Assembly: GCF_032884065.1 (NCBI RefSeq)
Contig: NC_088865.1
Span: 45,487,732-45,551,731 of the forward strand
Length of the DNA: 64,000 bases
Direction: 5' to 3'
From: Artemia franciscana
Lineage: Eukaryota; Arthropoda; Branchiopoda; Anostraca; Artemiidae
Positions within the stretch are counted from its first letter, which is position 1. Every line of letters begins with the position of its first letter. Both the position numbers and the translations under genes were made by a program. The notes under the pieces were generated by a model. It was not told where the DNA came from. It made no database searches and saw only the letters and a program-made list of their open reading frames with translations. Below, in pieces: positions 46,166-57,977 of this stretch.

Positions 46166-47400
46166 TTGCCAGAAGACAAATCACGGATGTTTGTTTGTTT
46201 GTTTTTGTTGTTGTTTTTTTCCCAGGGGTGATCGTATCGACTCAGTGGTCCTAGAATGTTGCAAAAAGTTCTATTATAACGGAAATTAAAAGTTTTAGTG
46301 CCCTTCTTAAGTGACCAAAATTGGAGGGCACCTAGGCCCCCTCCCACGCTCATTTTTTCCCAAAGTCACCAGATCAAAATTCTGAGATAGCCATTTTATT
46401 CACCATAGTCGAAAAATCTAATAACTATGTCTTTTTATAACTATGCCTAATAACTACGACTTACTCCCCCGCAGTCCCGGTGGGAGGGGCTGCAAGTTAT
46501 AAACTTTGACCTGTGTTTACATATAGTAATGGTTACTGGGAGGTGTTCAGACGCTTATAGGGGGATTTTTTTGGGGGGAGGGGTATTTAGGAGGTTCTTT
46601 CCACGGAGGAACTTCTCATGGGGAAGAGACTTTCAATGGAGGGGGCGCAGGATCTTCTAGCATCATTTAAAAAAACAATGAAATGATAAATATGAAAAGT
46701 TTTTTCTACTGAAAGTGAGGAGCAGCATTAAAACTTAAAACAAACAGAAATTATTATGCATATGAGGGGGTTACCTCCTCTTGATACCTAGCTCTTTACG
46801 CTAAAATATTTTTAGTAATTTCAACTATTTATTCTTCGACCTTTGTGATTCAGGGGTCATTCTTAAGGAATTGGGACAAAATTTAAGCTTTAGTGTAAAG
46901 AGCGAGGTATCGACGAGGGGTGAGCCCCCTCATATACGCAATAAAAACATACGAATATAGAAGCTCGCTACGTAAGTTAATTTGTAAGTTACGTATATTT
47001 TTTACTTATGAAAACGTTTGTAAAAAATTAAAAGTTATAGTTGCCTTTTTAAGAAATCAAAAATTTAGAGGGCAACTAGGCCTCCTCTCTCGCTCCTTTT
47101 TTCTCAAAATCTTCCGATTAAAACTATGAAAAAGCCATTTAGCCAAAAAAATTAATATGCAAATATCGTTTTAATTATTTATGTGCGGAGAGCCAAGATC
47201 AAAACATGCATTAATTCAAAAGCATCCAGAAATTAAACAAGATAAAACAAGTTTTTTAATTGAAAGTAAGGAGCGACATTAAAACTTAAAACGAACAGAA
47301 ATTACTCCGTATATGAAAGGGGTTTTTTTTTCCTCAGCGCCCCGCTCTATACGCTAAAGTTTTTTACTGTTTTAAAATGTGGAGTTAACAGAAGGAGTCA
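46166..47400 (+). mobile_element. Family A element, copy lacking the hairpin end
   Basis: Begins directly at TTTTTGCCAGAAGACAAATC, about 330 bp into the element, and runs through the body to one family B arm (47,236-47,400). The junction with the preceding foldback at 46,165 has no extra bases, suggesting nested insertion or recombination between copies. Confidence 0.85.
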
Positions 47401-48240
47401 AACTATGTATAACTACTTTTACATAAAGGACATAAAGGAGTTAACAGAAGGAGTCAAACTATGTGTAGTATAACTACTTTTATCTATCCAGTAGATAATT
47501 GATAATGTAATATATATTGGTGCATTTATCTATCAGTAAAACTTAAAATTTTCCTATAAGAAAATTGCTAAGGATACACTTTTGAGATGTAAGATTTTTA
47601 ACTCTAATCTGGGGCATATCCAGGATTTTCTTCTTTTTTTCTCCTTGTGTTTTACGAAAAAGATCTTTAGAAAACACATCACAATTTATTATATTATATA
47701 ATTTCTTAGTTTTTCTCAGGTCGGACAAAAATTTTGGGGGAAGGGGGATCAAACCCAATACCATCCTCCTAGTTACGGCCTTAAATCAATTGCTAATTTT
47801 TTCTTTCAAATATAATTATTTGTTAAATAGAAGCACCATAAGTGTATAAAGAGGGAAAGTCAGACTTAGACCAGTTATTCTAATTTTCAAATTAATCGCA
47901 CAAAACTAATTTTGCCGTCCAAAGGTTGTTCAATAGAGCCAAATAAATATATTCATTCTATAAATAATTGGAATTAATTACAATATGCTGCATAGAAAGT
48001 AGGATTTGTCTATCCTTGTCAGGAGATGCACGTTAATAAGATGATATATAGCTAAACTTGGAAATACTGAACACGGTTCTTCACCAAAACAGAATAGAAA
48101 ATATACAAATTTTAAAAGCTCATTAGAAATACAGATATGGAACAAGAATATGCCAGGCAGTCCATTTGTTGTTGCTATGACACCACTGCTCGCAGAATAT
48201 ATTAAGGTTTGATTTGACATAATCTATGGTGTATTGAAGC
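47401..48240. other. Region without a supported gene
   Basis: A short tandem duplication (GGAGTTAACAGAAGGAGTCA at about 47,390 and 47,436) lies at its left edge. ORFs 47,543-47,764 and 47,978-48,220 minus show no motif. The last part may serve as the upstream region of the reductase exon. Confidence 0.5.
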
Positions 48241-48401
48241 AGTGACGTACGACCCGCTGGGTAGAAATGTTAGAATCAAGTATCAAAATTCGTTATACTT
48301 TTCGGCAAAGGTGATTTACCTTATAACTTCAAGGATTTACCTTACAACTACAAAAATTCTATGTTTTAGAAAACAGTAATAAAATAAGCTTGAAAGAGAA
48401 C

Positions 48402-48593
48402 ATGGCATCTGAAATTGTCAATTTTTATCGTGATCGATCTGTTTTTATTACTGGAGGTACTGGATTTTTTGGAAAGATTTTGATTGAAAAACTACTTCGG
48501 AGCTGTCCAGGACTGAAAAATATATATGTTTTGATACGCCCGAAAGCAGGACAAGACCCTAAGAATAGATTACAGGATTTATTGTCAGCAGTA
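48402..48593 (+). CDS. Fatty acyl-CoA reductase, first coding exon
   Basis: Exon of 64 codons from ATG (context GAGAACATGG) to a strong donor (GTAGTAAGTA, cut after 48,593, phase 0). It encodes the N-terminus of an NAD(P)H-dependent fatty acyl-CoA reductase: [20 protein letters not shown] is the dinucleotide-binding GxxGxxG Rossmann motif, followed by [18 protein letters not shown], the family's conserved second strand and helix. These enzymes reduce fatty acyl-CoA to fatty alcohols at the ER or peroxisome for waxes, ether lipids, cuticle lipids or pheromones, and are greatly expanded in arthropods. No later exon is recognised in the next 15 kb of repeats, so the first intron is long or the gene is broken. 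An in-frame TTG 12 bp upstream is not a likely start. Confidence 0.9.
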
Positions 48594-48717
48594 GTAAGTA
48601 CTTGCTAACCTTTATCGGCTAAGGTGATTCAAAAGGCGATATATTACATACGCATAATATTTGCCCCAGAAGATTGGAATAACTGAACATTTTTTCACTG
48701 TAACTAAGGACAAGTTC

Positions 48718-48719
<2 letters not shown>

Positions 48720-48797
<78 letters not shown>
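48720..48797. repeat. (TA)n microsatellite
   Basis: About 38 uninterrupted TA units, 127 bp into the reductase's first intron. ORF readings across it are artefacts. Confidence 0.98.
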
Positions 48798-48802
<5 letters not shown>

Positions 48803-49870
48803 CTCTTTTAGCCATTACATCTAAGATACGCTAAAAATAACTCGACACCAAAGGCCCAGTTTCTCAAATATTTCCCAGGTTGAGAAAACAATATAAAATA
48901 TTAAAGAAATACTTCTATATAGCACGATAGTCAAATAAGGCAAAAAATAACAGACTCTACCGATCGATAACCTCTGCTTAGTTTGAGGCTCTTGACCACA
49001 CATTCATTTCAGATATTGCCAAACTGTGGCGCATGTCTAGAACATGGTATATTGGATGATTACCTGTGTTGCAGGGCATCCTTACCTACCTGCGCATCAG
49101 GGACGTAAGTAAGGGGGGGTTCGTTGACCCATCCTCCTCAAAATGCTAAATTTTAATGAATTTATATGCTCGTTTTTCAAAATTAGCAAATATTTCATTT
49201 TTGTTGTCCCCCCCCCTAAAAATATTCTTGTGTACATACCAGTTCTCTATTGATCCTCATTTAGTTTGAGGTAATTAATAGGTACTGTAGTCTACCCATC
49301 GCAAATGTATAATACTAAATAAACATTACGGCGAAAGTGAATTAATAGCAGAGGGGTTATTCACTCAACAAAGCAGGATCACTGCTATTGCACATAGCGA
49401 GAATAATTAGTAGGTTTTGTGATAAGGTTTGAACCTATACTGTGTTGAATAAAAAAAAAGGTGTTATTTTTAGAGACAAGCTTAAGTTGAAAAGGAGCAG
49501 ACATCATTCTGTATATAAGGGAGATGGTGTCCACTCCTCATTAACCCTCCATTTTTAGGCTATTATTTGACTTTTTTTGCCAATGCCTTAAGAATGAATG
49601 ATCAAACGTTTTCCGTGGAGTAGTTTCCCCCGGGTGATTTCACTAGGGTAGAATTTCTTGCGGGGGAAATTTTTCAAATACTTTAAAATTTGAAATACGG
49701 TCCATATTAAAACGCGAGAGGGACATTTCCGCAGAGGGAGGGTACTATTCTCCGGGGAGTGGGGCTTATGGAGGGAATTTTTGATGGAGGAATTTTACAG
49801 AGGATAATTTTAATTGAATTTACTTTCTTTTGAGATAACAGCAACCCATGACGTTAATTAGAAGGTAGCT

Positions 49871-49922
<52 letters not shown>

Positions 49923-50935
49923 CAGAAAAAAGTCACCTGGCCATAGCAACAAAGAAAATATTAAAAAAAAGTATAAATTTATAAACATCTTATTACAAAG
50001 AATAGATTTTTATAAAAACTATCCTACAGTGTCCTGTAATTTTCAGTGTGTCCCGAAATTATACTGATTAGTCTCTCCAGCTGCTTAACAGAATCGTACA
50101 AACTTAATGCCTACCTCGCACTGAAAATAGTTTTTGCATTATTAAGAGATCCAAACTCCCTTTTGTGTCCACGTCGCACGTTGAGTCGGAATATATTATT
50201 ATAAAAGAAGGGATATCGGAGGTTCAATTCCCACCCAACAGCGATAGGAAGGACCTCTCACAAAAAGTTGTAAAATACCTTCCACCCTCTCCCAATGGCT
50301 GGTGTGCATTATGTATTATGTATAACCATTAGTAATACTGTATATAGTGTCTACATACTAGTCCTTCAGTTTATGTGGACTGTGTAAGCGTTTGAAATTG
50401 AATGTGGCAACGTATGCAATACGCCCACTGAATCCAGAAATGATTTTATTTGTTTTCAATAGTCCCATGTTGATTTGCTATCTCACAATTTTTGCTTGTT
50501 CTGGCTAAATCTTCTGCTTTGCGACACTAAATTCCTGAAGTCAGAACTTTGCCTTGGTTAAATCTGAAATTTTTAGCTTAATTATATACCTTGTCATTAA
50601 TTGTAAACTGACAGCTAATCTTGAAATTTTCACTTGATAGCATTTTGTCCCTTTACGCCAAGACTGAGCCCTTTTCCAATATTCTATTGCCACCACTTTA
50701 TTTTGATCATTCATGAGAAAACAAAGACAAACAAAGGAATACCCACCATTAAGTTTTTAAGAAAAAACGATAATTTTTGTGTCTTCGCAAAGAGGAGCTT
50801 GTAATTGACGTAAATAAGCCCTTAAACATGCATAGTATTATGCTACAATTTTCTTCAAGGATGGGTTTTAGGGTTTTAGGATGTGTTTTATACCTTTCTC
50901 TTGTCTAATTTTTCACTTACTCGTTCCTTTTCGTG
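48798..50935. other. Intron-like region without a supported gene
   Basis: Includes a diverged family B-like arm at about 49,455-49,575 (GACATCATTCTGTATATAAG) and a 50-base poly-T at 49,873-49,922. The plus strand has a B-box-like GGTTCAATTCC at about 50,221 without a convincing A-box. No exon seen. Confidence 0.5.
49873..49922 (+). repeat. Poly-T tract, 50 bases
   Basis: Uninterrupted T run following GAAGGTAGCTAG. Confidence 0.98.
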
Positions 50936-51165
50936 GATTAAATAAAAAAAACAAGTTTTTTTTTAAATGCAAGTAAGGAGCGGCATTAAAACTTAAAACG
51001 AACAGAAATTATTCCGTATATAAAAAGGGTTGACTTCTCCTCAACGCCCCGCTCTTTGCGCTAAAGTTTGACTCTTTTTCACAACTCTACTTCTTAAAAC
51101 AATAAAAAAAAACTTTAGCCTAAACAGCGAGGCGTTGAGGAGGGGTCAACCCCTTTTAAACAATA
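50936..51165. repeat. Family B foldback element
   Basis: First arm GTAAGGAGCGGCATTAAAAC to AACGCCCCGCTCTTTGCGCT, second arm AGCGAGGCGTTGAGGAGGGG, then AACCCCTTTTAAAC, where the rest of the second arm is lost. Confidence 0.85.
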
Positions 51166-51414
51166 AAATTAAACAATAAAAGAAAGCAGAGAGAGCGATA
51201 GTAGGCGCAAGGTGTCCAGACATTGATGCATGGTGTGTGAAATGATGGCAACTCCTGATCTAAGCCTCATGAATAATGTAATATTACACATTTCAAATTA
51301 CTTAGTTAAACTCGGTGTGGCACCAGAACAACATCTAATAAATGTACAATTTTTTCAGCTTGTGTTCACAATGGACAAAAAAGTAGAAATTTTTTTCTAG
51401 AAAATCTGTGAATA

Positions 51415-52060
51415 TAAGTGAAAAGAAGGGACGCAAAACGGAATGGTTATGCATAACATGAAACAACAGGGATATCAAATTTTTGTAAATGCAAAAAAAA
51501 AAAAAAAAAAAAAAAAAAGCCAGCTAGTCAAAGGAAACGAGTTATAAAGATCAAGTTATGGAAAGTCCAACCCATTTTATACTCCTCGTTTTCACTTACA
51601 TTTACAGATTCTCGAGAAAAACAAATTTAATTTTCAGTACTTTTTGAAAGATAGTTAATTTTCCATGTTTGTAATTTTTGACTTTCCAGTCTTCTCTAAC
51701 ACGAAAAAATCTTTATTCTTCTGTAAGATTGAGTAAGAAAAGCAGGGTTTTTTTCACTTAAAGCAAGGACGAACATTAAAACTCAAAACAAGTAGAAACT
51801 ATTCCGTAATGAAGGGTTGCTCCCTTCTAAATACCTTACTTTTTACACTAAAGCTGTTAGTACTTTTAAAAAAGCTTCTTATTGTAATTAAACAGTCCCT
51901 GTATTTAAGTTGCGGTTTTTATATAAATTGCGACTAACAGTAAAACCTTAGCGTAAAGAGTTAGGTATTAAGGAGGGGGCAAACCTTCATATACAGAATA
52001 ATTTCTGTTAGTTTTGAGTTTTAATGTTGGTCCTTACTATTAATAAAAAGAAAAACTTGT
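51415..52060 (+). repeat. Dispersed repeat E, copy 2, with a family B foldback
   Basis: The 51,415-51,730 part matches 36,630-36,960, including TCACTTACATTTACAGATTC. It carries a 36-base poly-A (51,493-51,528) not present in copy 1. It is followed by arms CCTTCTAAATACCTTACTTT (51,832) and GTAAAGAGTTAGGTATTAAG (51,953), a diverged family B foldback. Confidence 0.75.
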
Positions 52061-53160
52061 TTTGGTATTCAATTTCTGATCGTTTTTTAAAGAATGCATA
52101 TAAATCTGCCTCACCTTCCATGAAATATAGCCCCTCCCTCTCAAGAGAAATTCCTTGGATATTTTATCCAACATAAAGTAAATTCCCTCCATACAGTTGC
52201 ATCCCCGCTGAAATTTCCCCCTCTCTGTATTTTTGTGCAGACGATTCAGCCAGAAAATTCACGTGACCATACTTTCATTTGAAAAAGACAATAAACTCTA
52301 ATCGGTGTCTCGATCACTCCGGAAATGCCCCTTTCGTGGAATTTTCTTGCCGGAAATCAAAACACGTGGAAAACTGCCCCGAATATCTCCTCTGGAACAT
52401 CTCTACGCGCAGAATTGAGTTCCCTATTGGAATTCCCTATTGAATCCCTCTTATGCATAAATTCCCCCCCCACGAAATATGATTTTATAATTCCCCAAAA
52501 AAATATTATACATAAACAACGGGCGGCCTTTATAGCTTGCAGGCCTCTCCCCAAGGACTTTTGGGGGTCATTTTACTCCTAAAATCATGGATTTTTAATA
52601 TTTCATCTATAATTAATAAAAATTACTATTTCAAAATTTTTATCAGATAACTTTGGGAAAAATGGGCGGGGGAGGGGGGCCAGTTACCTTCCAATATTTT
52701 TTGTCACTTAAAAAGAGTGCTAGAACTTTTAATTTTCGTTCAAGTGTACCCTATCACAATCTTCTAGGACCCTTAAATATGATCACCCCTAGGGGAAAAA
52801 AACAAAACAAAGATAAGTAAACACGCATACAATCTTTAGTAAAAACAGCAAAATTCCACATTTTTGTATATGGACACGTAAGCTTCTACAGTATGGTTCC
52901 CTTGTACAATAGATCTGATGGTTTGATTTGCATTAAGATTCCTTGAATTTTAGGGGGCATTTCCCCCTATTTTGAAAATCTGGCAATTTTTTCAGGCTCG
53001 TAACTTTTGATATGTAACACTAAACTTAATGTATCTATATTTGGAATCAGCATAATAAGCTGAGGTATTTCTTGATATCAAAATTCGGTTTTTTAGAGTT
53101 TCGGTTACTATTGAACCGAGTCGCTTCTTACTTACAGTTCGTTACCAAGAAACTATTGAC
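52061..53160 (-). mobile_element. Family A element, diverged minus-strand copy
   Basis: Body in reverse orientation ending in ACTATTGAACCGAGTCGCTT and a decayed hairpin CAGTTCGTTACCAAGAAACT at 53,132-53,151. More diverged than other copies. ORFs at 52,325-52,582 and 52,357-52,554 are chance readings. Confidence 0.75.
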
Positions 53161-53454
53161 AAAAATCTGATAAAACTTTCACACCTGAGCTGCTACGGCC
53201 AAAGGCAAGCCTTCCTACCGCTGTACTATCAAGTATTCTATAAGAGTTATTATTAATTGAGGGGAGGGGGTATGTTCCATTATTCCCCCTTCTTCGCAAA
53301 TGCACACAGATACAATTAGCGATACAATTCTAACTGTTACAATTGTAACAAACTGATGTCATATACCCAATTTATGATGTGGTACTTAATCACTCTTAGT
53401 ATTAATCAAGAAAGAGAAAATGATACACAAACCTGTTTCAATTTTTGTATTTAA

Positions 53455-53545
53455 AAAAAATCCAGTTTGGCTTGAACCGCAGGTCGTGGCATAATAACAC
53501 CCGGGACTTCAGCTGGATTCTACTAATGTCCGAGTCAAACTAGAC
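53455..53545 (-). mobile_element. Possible tRNA-derived SINE segment
   Basis: The minus strand has GACCTGCGGTTCAAGCC, which contains a B-box-like GGTTCAAGCC, followed by AAACTGGATTTTTTTT. The ending matches the candidate at 35,506. The A-box region (CGGACATTAGTAGAATCC) is only weakly tRNA-like. Confidence 0.25.
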
Positions 53546-53729
53546 ATATAAGGCATCTTCTGCCGGCTATCTTTGATAGCCATCAACACCATCGTTAGCT
53601 GACAGAATTGTTCCTTTTTTTGATCCCATATGTCCTCGTATGATGGATTTATTGAGACGAGTTTGCAAAAAACAATAGCTTTTTAATGAACCATTAAGTT
53701 TATCTCTATAATCCTGCAATAGCCTGTTA

Positions 53730-54430
53730 GTCCTGGCGGAAAAAAGAGAGATGCATCTTCAAACAAAAAAAAGCAATGTTTCCTGTTTTTCAAGATAGGG
53801 GCTCAAAACTTCTGGTTTTGGAATCTTGACTATGGAAAATTAACTGGATATCTTGGAATTCGCGTGTACCGTCAATTTGGCCCTTTTCGAGGCCGAATGT
53901 TTTGTGGCACAAAACGATAGAAAATGAGACTTTGCTCTGACGCAATCTCTTTTGTTTCTATAAATGGATCTAGATAATGTGATATGGTTAAAGCAAGTCC
54001 TGTCCCAATATCGTACGGGCACTGGCTAGGTGCGATCATCCTTAGGAAAAATGAGAAAACGAGAGACACATCAGGGCTTTCAATACAAAAAATCGTAGTT
54101 TCCCTGTTTTTCAAAGGCTGAAAACTTTTGGTTTCAGGGTTTTATACTATGGAAATTACGAATGGTTATGTTATGTCCGGGTAATTTGGCTCAGATGGGG
54201 CAAAAACTGAAGTTTTGTAGCGAAACATGGATGAAATAAGTACTTTGCTCTAATGCGATCTCTTTTGTTTCTTTAAAAGTGTTCTAGATATTGTGATTTC
54301 TATTTAAATGAGCCCTGCTCTTATGTTCTACGACCACTGATTTGATGTGATATCCTCTGATGAAAAAAAAACGGATAAAAGGAGGTACGTCACAGCCCTC
54401 CATGCAAAAAAATGTTGTTTGTTTGCGGTC
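53730..54430. repeat. ~312-bp tandem repeat, about 2.3 copies
   Basis: TTTGCTCTGACGCAATCTCT (53,934) recurs as TTTGCTCTAATGCGATCTCT (54,243). The TTTCAATACAAAAAATCGTAG landmark at 54,080 has partners at about 53,765 and 54,398. ORFs here (53,840-54,499 minus) are unrecognised readings of the repeat. Confidence 0.75.
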
Positions 54431-54689
54431 CAAGGTGAGGTTTCGATGGTGGTAATAAAATGGCACACAATTCTTTTCTGTCGTCATTCCTGAGGTCATT
54501 TCTGAGATCTGTCATCATTGCTTCGAAACTACTTTATCTAAAATCCTAGAGTTTTTGCTTTATGTTTTTTCCGGTTTGTTAAACCTGTAGTACGAATACT
54601 TATAAAGTTAATTTTTTTTATAAAGTTACATAACCTATATAAATATTTTCGTCACCTTTAGATATAAAGTTTTTCTCAACAGACAATTT

Positions 54690-55120
54690 TTAGACGTGTT
54701 TTCAAACTTTTCGTTACTATGGCCTGGAGTTCACTCTTTACTACGTTAAAACTCGTTATAACCATAACGAGTAGAGAGGCTACCATAACCATAACGATGG
54801 TTACAGCTATTGCTGCAACCATCGTTATGAAATCAGTTAAGTGAGAGAGTGAGTACGAGAGGGAGGGGCGAAGAGGGGGAATAATATAGAGAGGGAAAAT
54901 AGTTCGAATATTAATGACGTATGAATAATTTTGTCAAAAAACATGTCAAAGTTTAATCGAAAATTATATGTCCGCTTGAATCTTTCATATACAAAATATA
55001 GAATGCATGTAGAGAGGCCACCATAACGATGGTACCATAACCATAACAAGTAGAGAGGCTACCATAACCATAACGATGGTTACAACTATTGCTGCAATCA
55101 TCGTTATTAAATCACGCTTG
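54690..55120. repeat. Duplicated hairpin block (ATAACGATGGTT family)
   Basis: A hairpin at 54,791-54,828 has arms ATAACGATGGTTACAGC and GCTGCAACCATCGTTAT around TATT (one mismatch in 17 pairs). It recurs at 55,070-55,107, again preceded by AGAGAGGCTACCATAACC. The sequence just upstream (CGTTACTATGGCCTGGAGTT, then CTTTACTACG) parallels the ends of families A and H. Confidence 0.75.
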
Positions 55121-55934
55121 GTAGTTGAATATAAACCAGCTAATCAAATTGGGCGTGGGATTTCAATACTGGCACTATCGTGTGCAATTTTGTTTCATTG
55201 GCTGGTTCAACTTGTTTGGCTGTGGTTTAAGCCAAATTCCAGTTTTCGTCGAGTCATGTCTATGCTATTGAAAAGTCGGTGACCTAAAGAGGAAGAGGTG
55301 GCGATTGGGGTTTGAAATCTCCTTCCTGGACTTTGAATAGGTGTCACTAATTTTTATTTCTGAGCTCACCAACTTTCTAGGATAGTCGCAAAATTCTAGA
55401 CTAGAGTTTTATCTACATTACCTCTATGAATAAAACTTTCCAAAGCCCGGAAAGGTGATTTCAAATATTCATCCCCACGACTTCCTTCCTATGTTACTAA
55501 CTCTTCAGTAGTTTGGAAATGTTTATACAAAAAATTAAATTTGGCTCTTCCCTGAGCAGTTGAAAAGGGAGACCCTTTGAAACCCTTTGAAAAGGGAGAG
55601 CTTGGTTACCCTTGAATTACTTTCGACCCTTAAAGGGACACTAAAACTTTCAATTTCGATTTGAACTAACTCCCTTCCAAATTTCTACAACTAATCCTCC
55701 ACACAAAGTGGCTAGAGAATTTTTTGCTGTTTGTCAGGCCCAGTTTCTGGAAGAGAAATATTTCTTATATTTTTCTTCTGCATTGTGGTCCCTTTAGGCC
55801 CATTTCTAGATATCCTACCCACTCATATTTTTTTTTACCCAGAAAACGTTCCCTGAAAGTTTCCATCTAATCGCACGCTCAACATCTAACAAGCTCCTCG
55901 TTTTTCTTTATCGAACCTATTTGTATTGAATGCT
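55121..55934. other. Region without a supported gene
   Basis: No recognised exon. Short tandem GACCCTTTGAAA at about 55,570. Weak resemblance in phrasing to 60,400-60,900 suggests an old dispersed repeat. Confidence 0.5.
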
Positions 55935-56815
55935 TTTAAGTTTTTTCAACTGAAAATAAGGAGCAATATTGAAACTTAGAACGGATGCTAATTATTAAGA
56001 ATATGAGGGGGTTCACTCCCTCGTCAATACCTCTCTTTCTGAACTAAAGTTCGATTTTTGTTCCAATTCTTTAAAAGTGACCCCTGGATCACTGAGGCCG
56101 TCTAGTTAGAATAAATAACTTTTTTGAAAGTACTAAAAGAAAATTAGTGTAAAGAGGGAGGCATTGACGAAGGAACGAACCCCCTCATATACGTATTAAT
56201 TTCCGTTTGTTTTAAGTTTTAATGTGGTTCCTTACTTTAAGTTGAAAAAAATATTTTTATTTTTAATTTAATTTCTGATCGTTTTTTTAATAATGCTGAG
56301 ATCCGGCACCTCTTCATGGAAATGTTTTTTTCCTATTAAAAAAATTCTACCATGAAAAGGTTCTCACGCGCAACCCCCTCCCCCACCCCACCAGAAAAAA
56401 ACCCTTAAAACATTTTTATACTTCCCAATAGCCAATACTATATGTAAGTAAAGGGTGAAGTTCATAAAATGCCAGCCCTTTCCCTGGGACTATGGGGGAT
56501 TAAGTCATCTTCAAAGACATATTTATTAGATTTTTCGACTATGCCAAAGAAAATAGTTATCTCAAAATTTTTATCGGATGGCTTTGAGAAAAAAAAGTGT
56601 GGTAGGGGGCCTAGTTGCCCTCCAGTTTTCTGGTCACTTAGAAAGGGCACTACAACTTTTTTTGTTCAAATGAGCCCTCTCAAAATATTCTAGGGCCACT
56701 GGGTCAATACGATCACCCCTGGGGAATAACCAACAGAATAACAATACAAAACAAACCAATAAACACATGCATCCGTGATCGTTCTTCTGGAAAAAATACG
56801 ATATTCAACCTTTTC
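55935..56815 (-). mobile_element. Family A element, internal minus-strand fragment
   Basis: Reverse-oriented body from the AATAAGGAGCAATATTGAAAC foldback region (55,950) to the GTGATCGTTCTTCTGG segment (56,775). The hairpin end is missing. It abuts the next, oppositely oriented copy at 56,816. Confidence 0.8.
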
Positions 56816-57650
56816 AAACAGTTCGTGGTAACGAACTGTAGTAAGGAGCGATCCGGCTCAATAGTAACCAAAACTCTAAAAAATTGAATTTTGATATCAA
56901 TAGCTACATCAAAAGAATCGCATTTTAATGCTGATTTTAAATATATAAGTTTCATCAAGTTTAGTCTTAGCCATCAAAAGTTACGAGCCTGAGAAAATTT
57001 GCCTTATTTAGGAAAATAGAAGGAAACACCCCCTAAAAGTCGTAGGATTTTAACAAAAATGACACTATCAGATTCAGCGTATCAGAGAACCCTACTGTAG
57101 AATTTTCAAGCTCCTATCTACAAAAATGTGGAATTTTGCATTTTTTGCCAGAAGTCAAATCACGGGTGCGTGTTTATTTGTTTGTTTTTTTTTGTTTTTT
57201 TTTCCCAGGGGTCATCGCATCGACCAAGTGGTCCTAGAATGTCGCAAGAGGGCTCATTCTAACGGAAATGAAAAGTTCTAGTGCCCTTTTTAAGTGACCA
57301 AAAAAATTGGAGGGTATCTAGGCCCCCTCCCACGCACATTGTTTTCCCAAAGTCAACAAATCAAAATTTTGAGATAGCCATTTTGTTTAGCATAGTCGAA
57401 AATCATAATAACTATGTTTTTGGGGATGACTTACTCCCCCACAGTCCCTGGGGGAGGGGTTGCAAGTTACAAACTTCAACCAGTGTTTACATATAATAAT
57501 GGTTATTGGGAAGTGTACAGACGTTTTCAGGGGGATTTTTTTGGTTTTGGGGGTAGGGTTGAGGGAGGGGGCTATGTGGGAGGATCTTTCCTTGGAGAAA
57601 TATGCCATGGGAGAAAAAAATTCAATGAAAAGGGCGCAGGACGAATCTGG
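56816..57650 (+). mobile_element. Family A element, 5' half
   Basis: Hairpin CAGTTCGTGGTAACGAACTG at 56,819-56,838, then the body up to AAAAGGGCGCAGGA, where unrelated sequence takes over. Very similar to 37,778-38,615. The overlapping ORFs are shadows. Confidence 0.9.
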
Positions 57651-57977
57651 TCACGTTAGAAAAAAACGTCAAATTAAGAGCTTAATATACAATGCTGGGT
57701 GTTCGGAGCCTCTCTATTATGGAGTATAAATTGAAAATAACACAACTATAAGATCGATAAAACATATATACCACAACCATAACTCAACTAACGAAAGAAC
57801 TGCTAAGAGATAACACAACTATAAAGCAAAAACAGGTGAAAACTAACGGGAAAATAAACGAACTAAGAGGTGGAAGGGGCCCAGAGAAAAAATATAATCC
57901 TTTTTCAATTTTGAGCCTAACTTCCGCAAAGGAGTAATAATGTCAGAAGCCCGGAAATACCGAATTATTTTCTTTTC
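57651..57977. other. Short segment between family A copies
   Basis: A-rich, no gene or known repeat seen. Confidence 0.5.

Noticed and set aside
50214-50250. A B-box-like GGTTCAATTCC, possible tRNA or SINE
   Set aside because: No A-box at the proper distance and no cloverleaf could be drawn.
52325-52582. An 85-codon ORF at 52.3 kb
   Set aside because: Lies within a diverged family A copy and shows no conserved motif.
57414-57729. Gly-rich overlapping ORFs at 57.4-57.7 kb
   Set aside because: Translations of the G-rich body of family A; the same frames recur with breaks in other copies.
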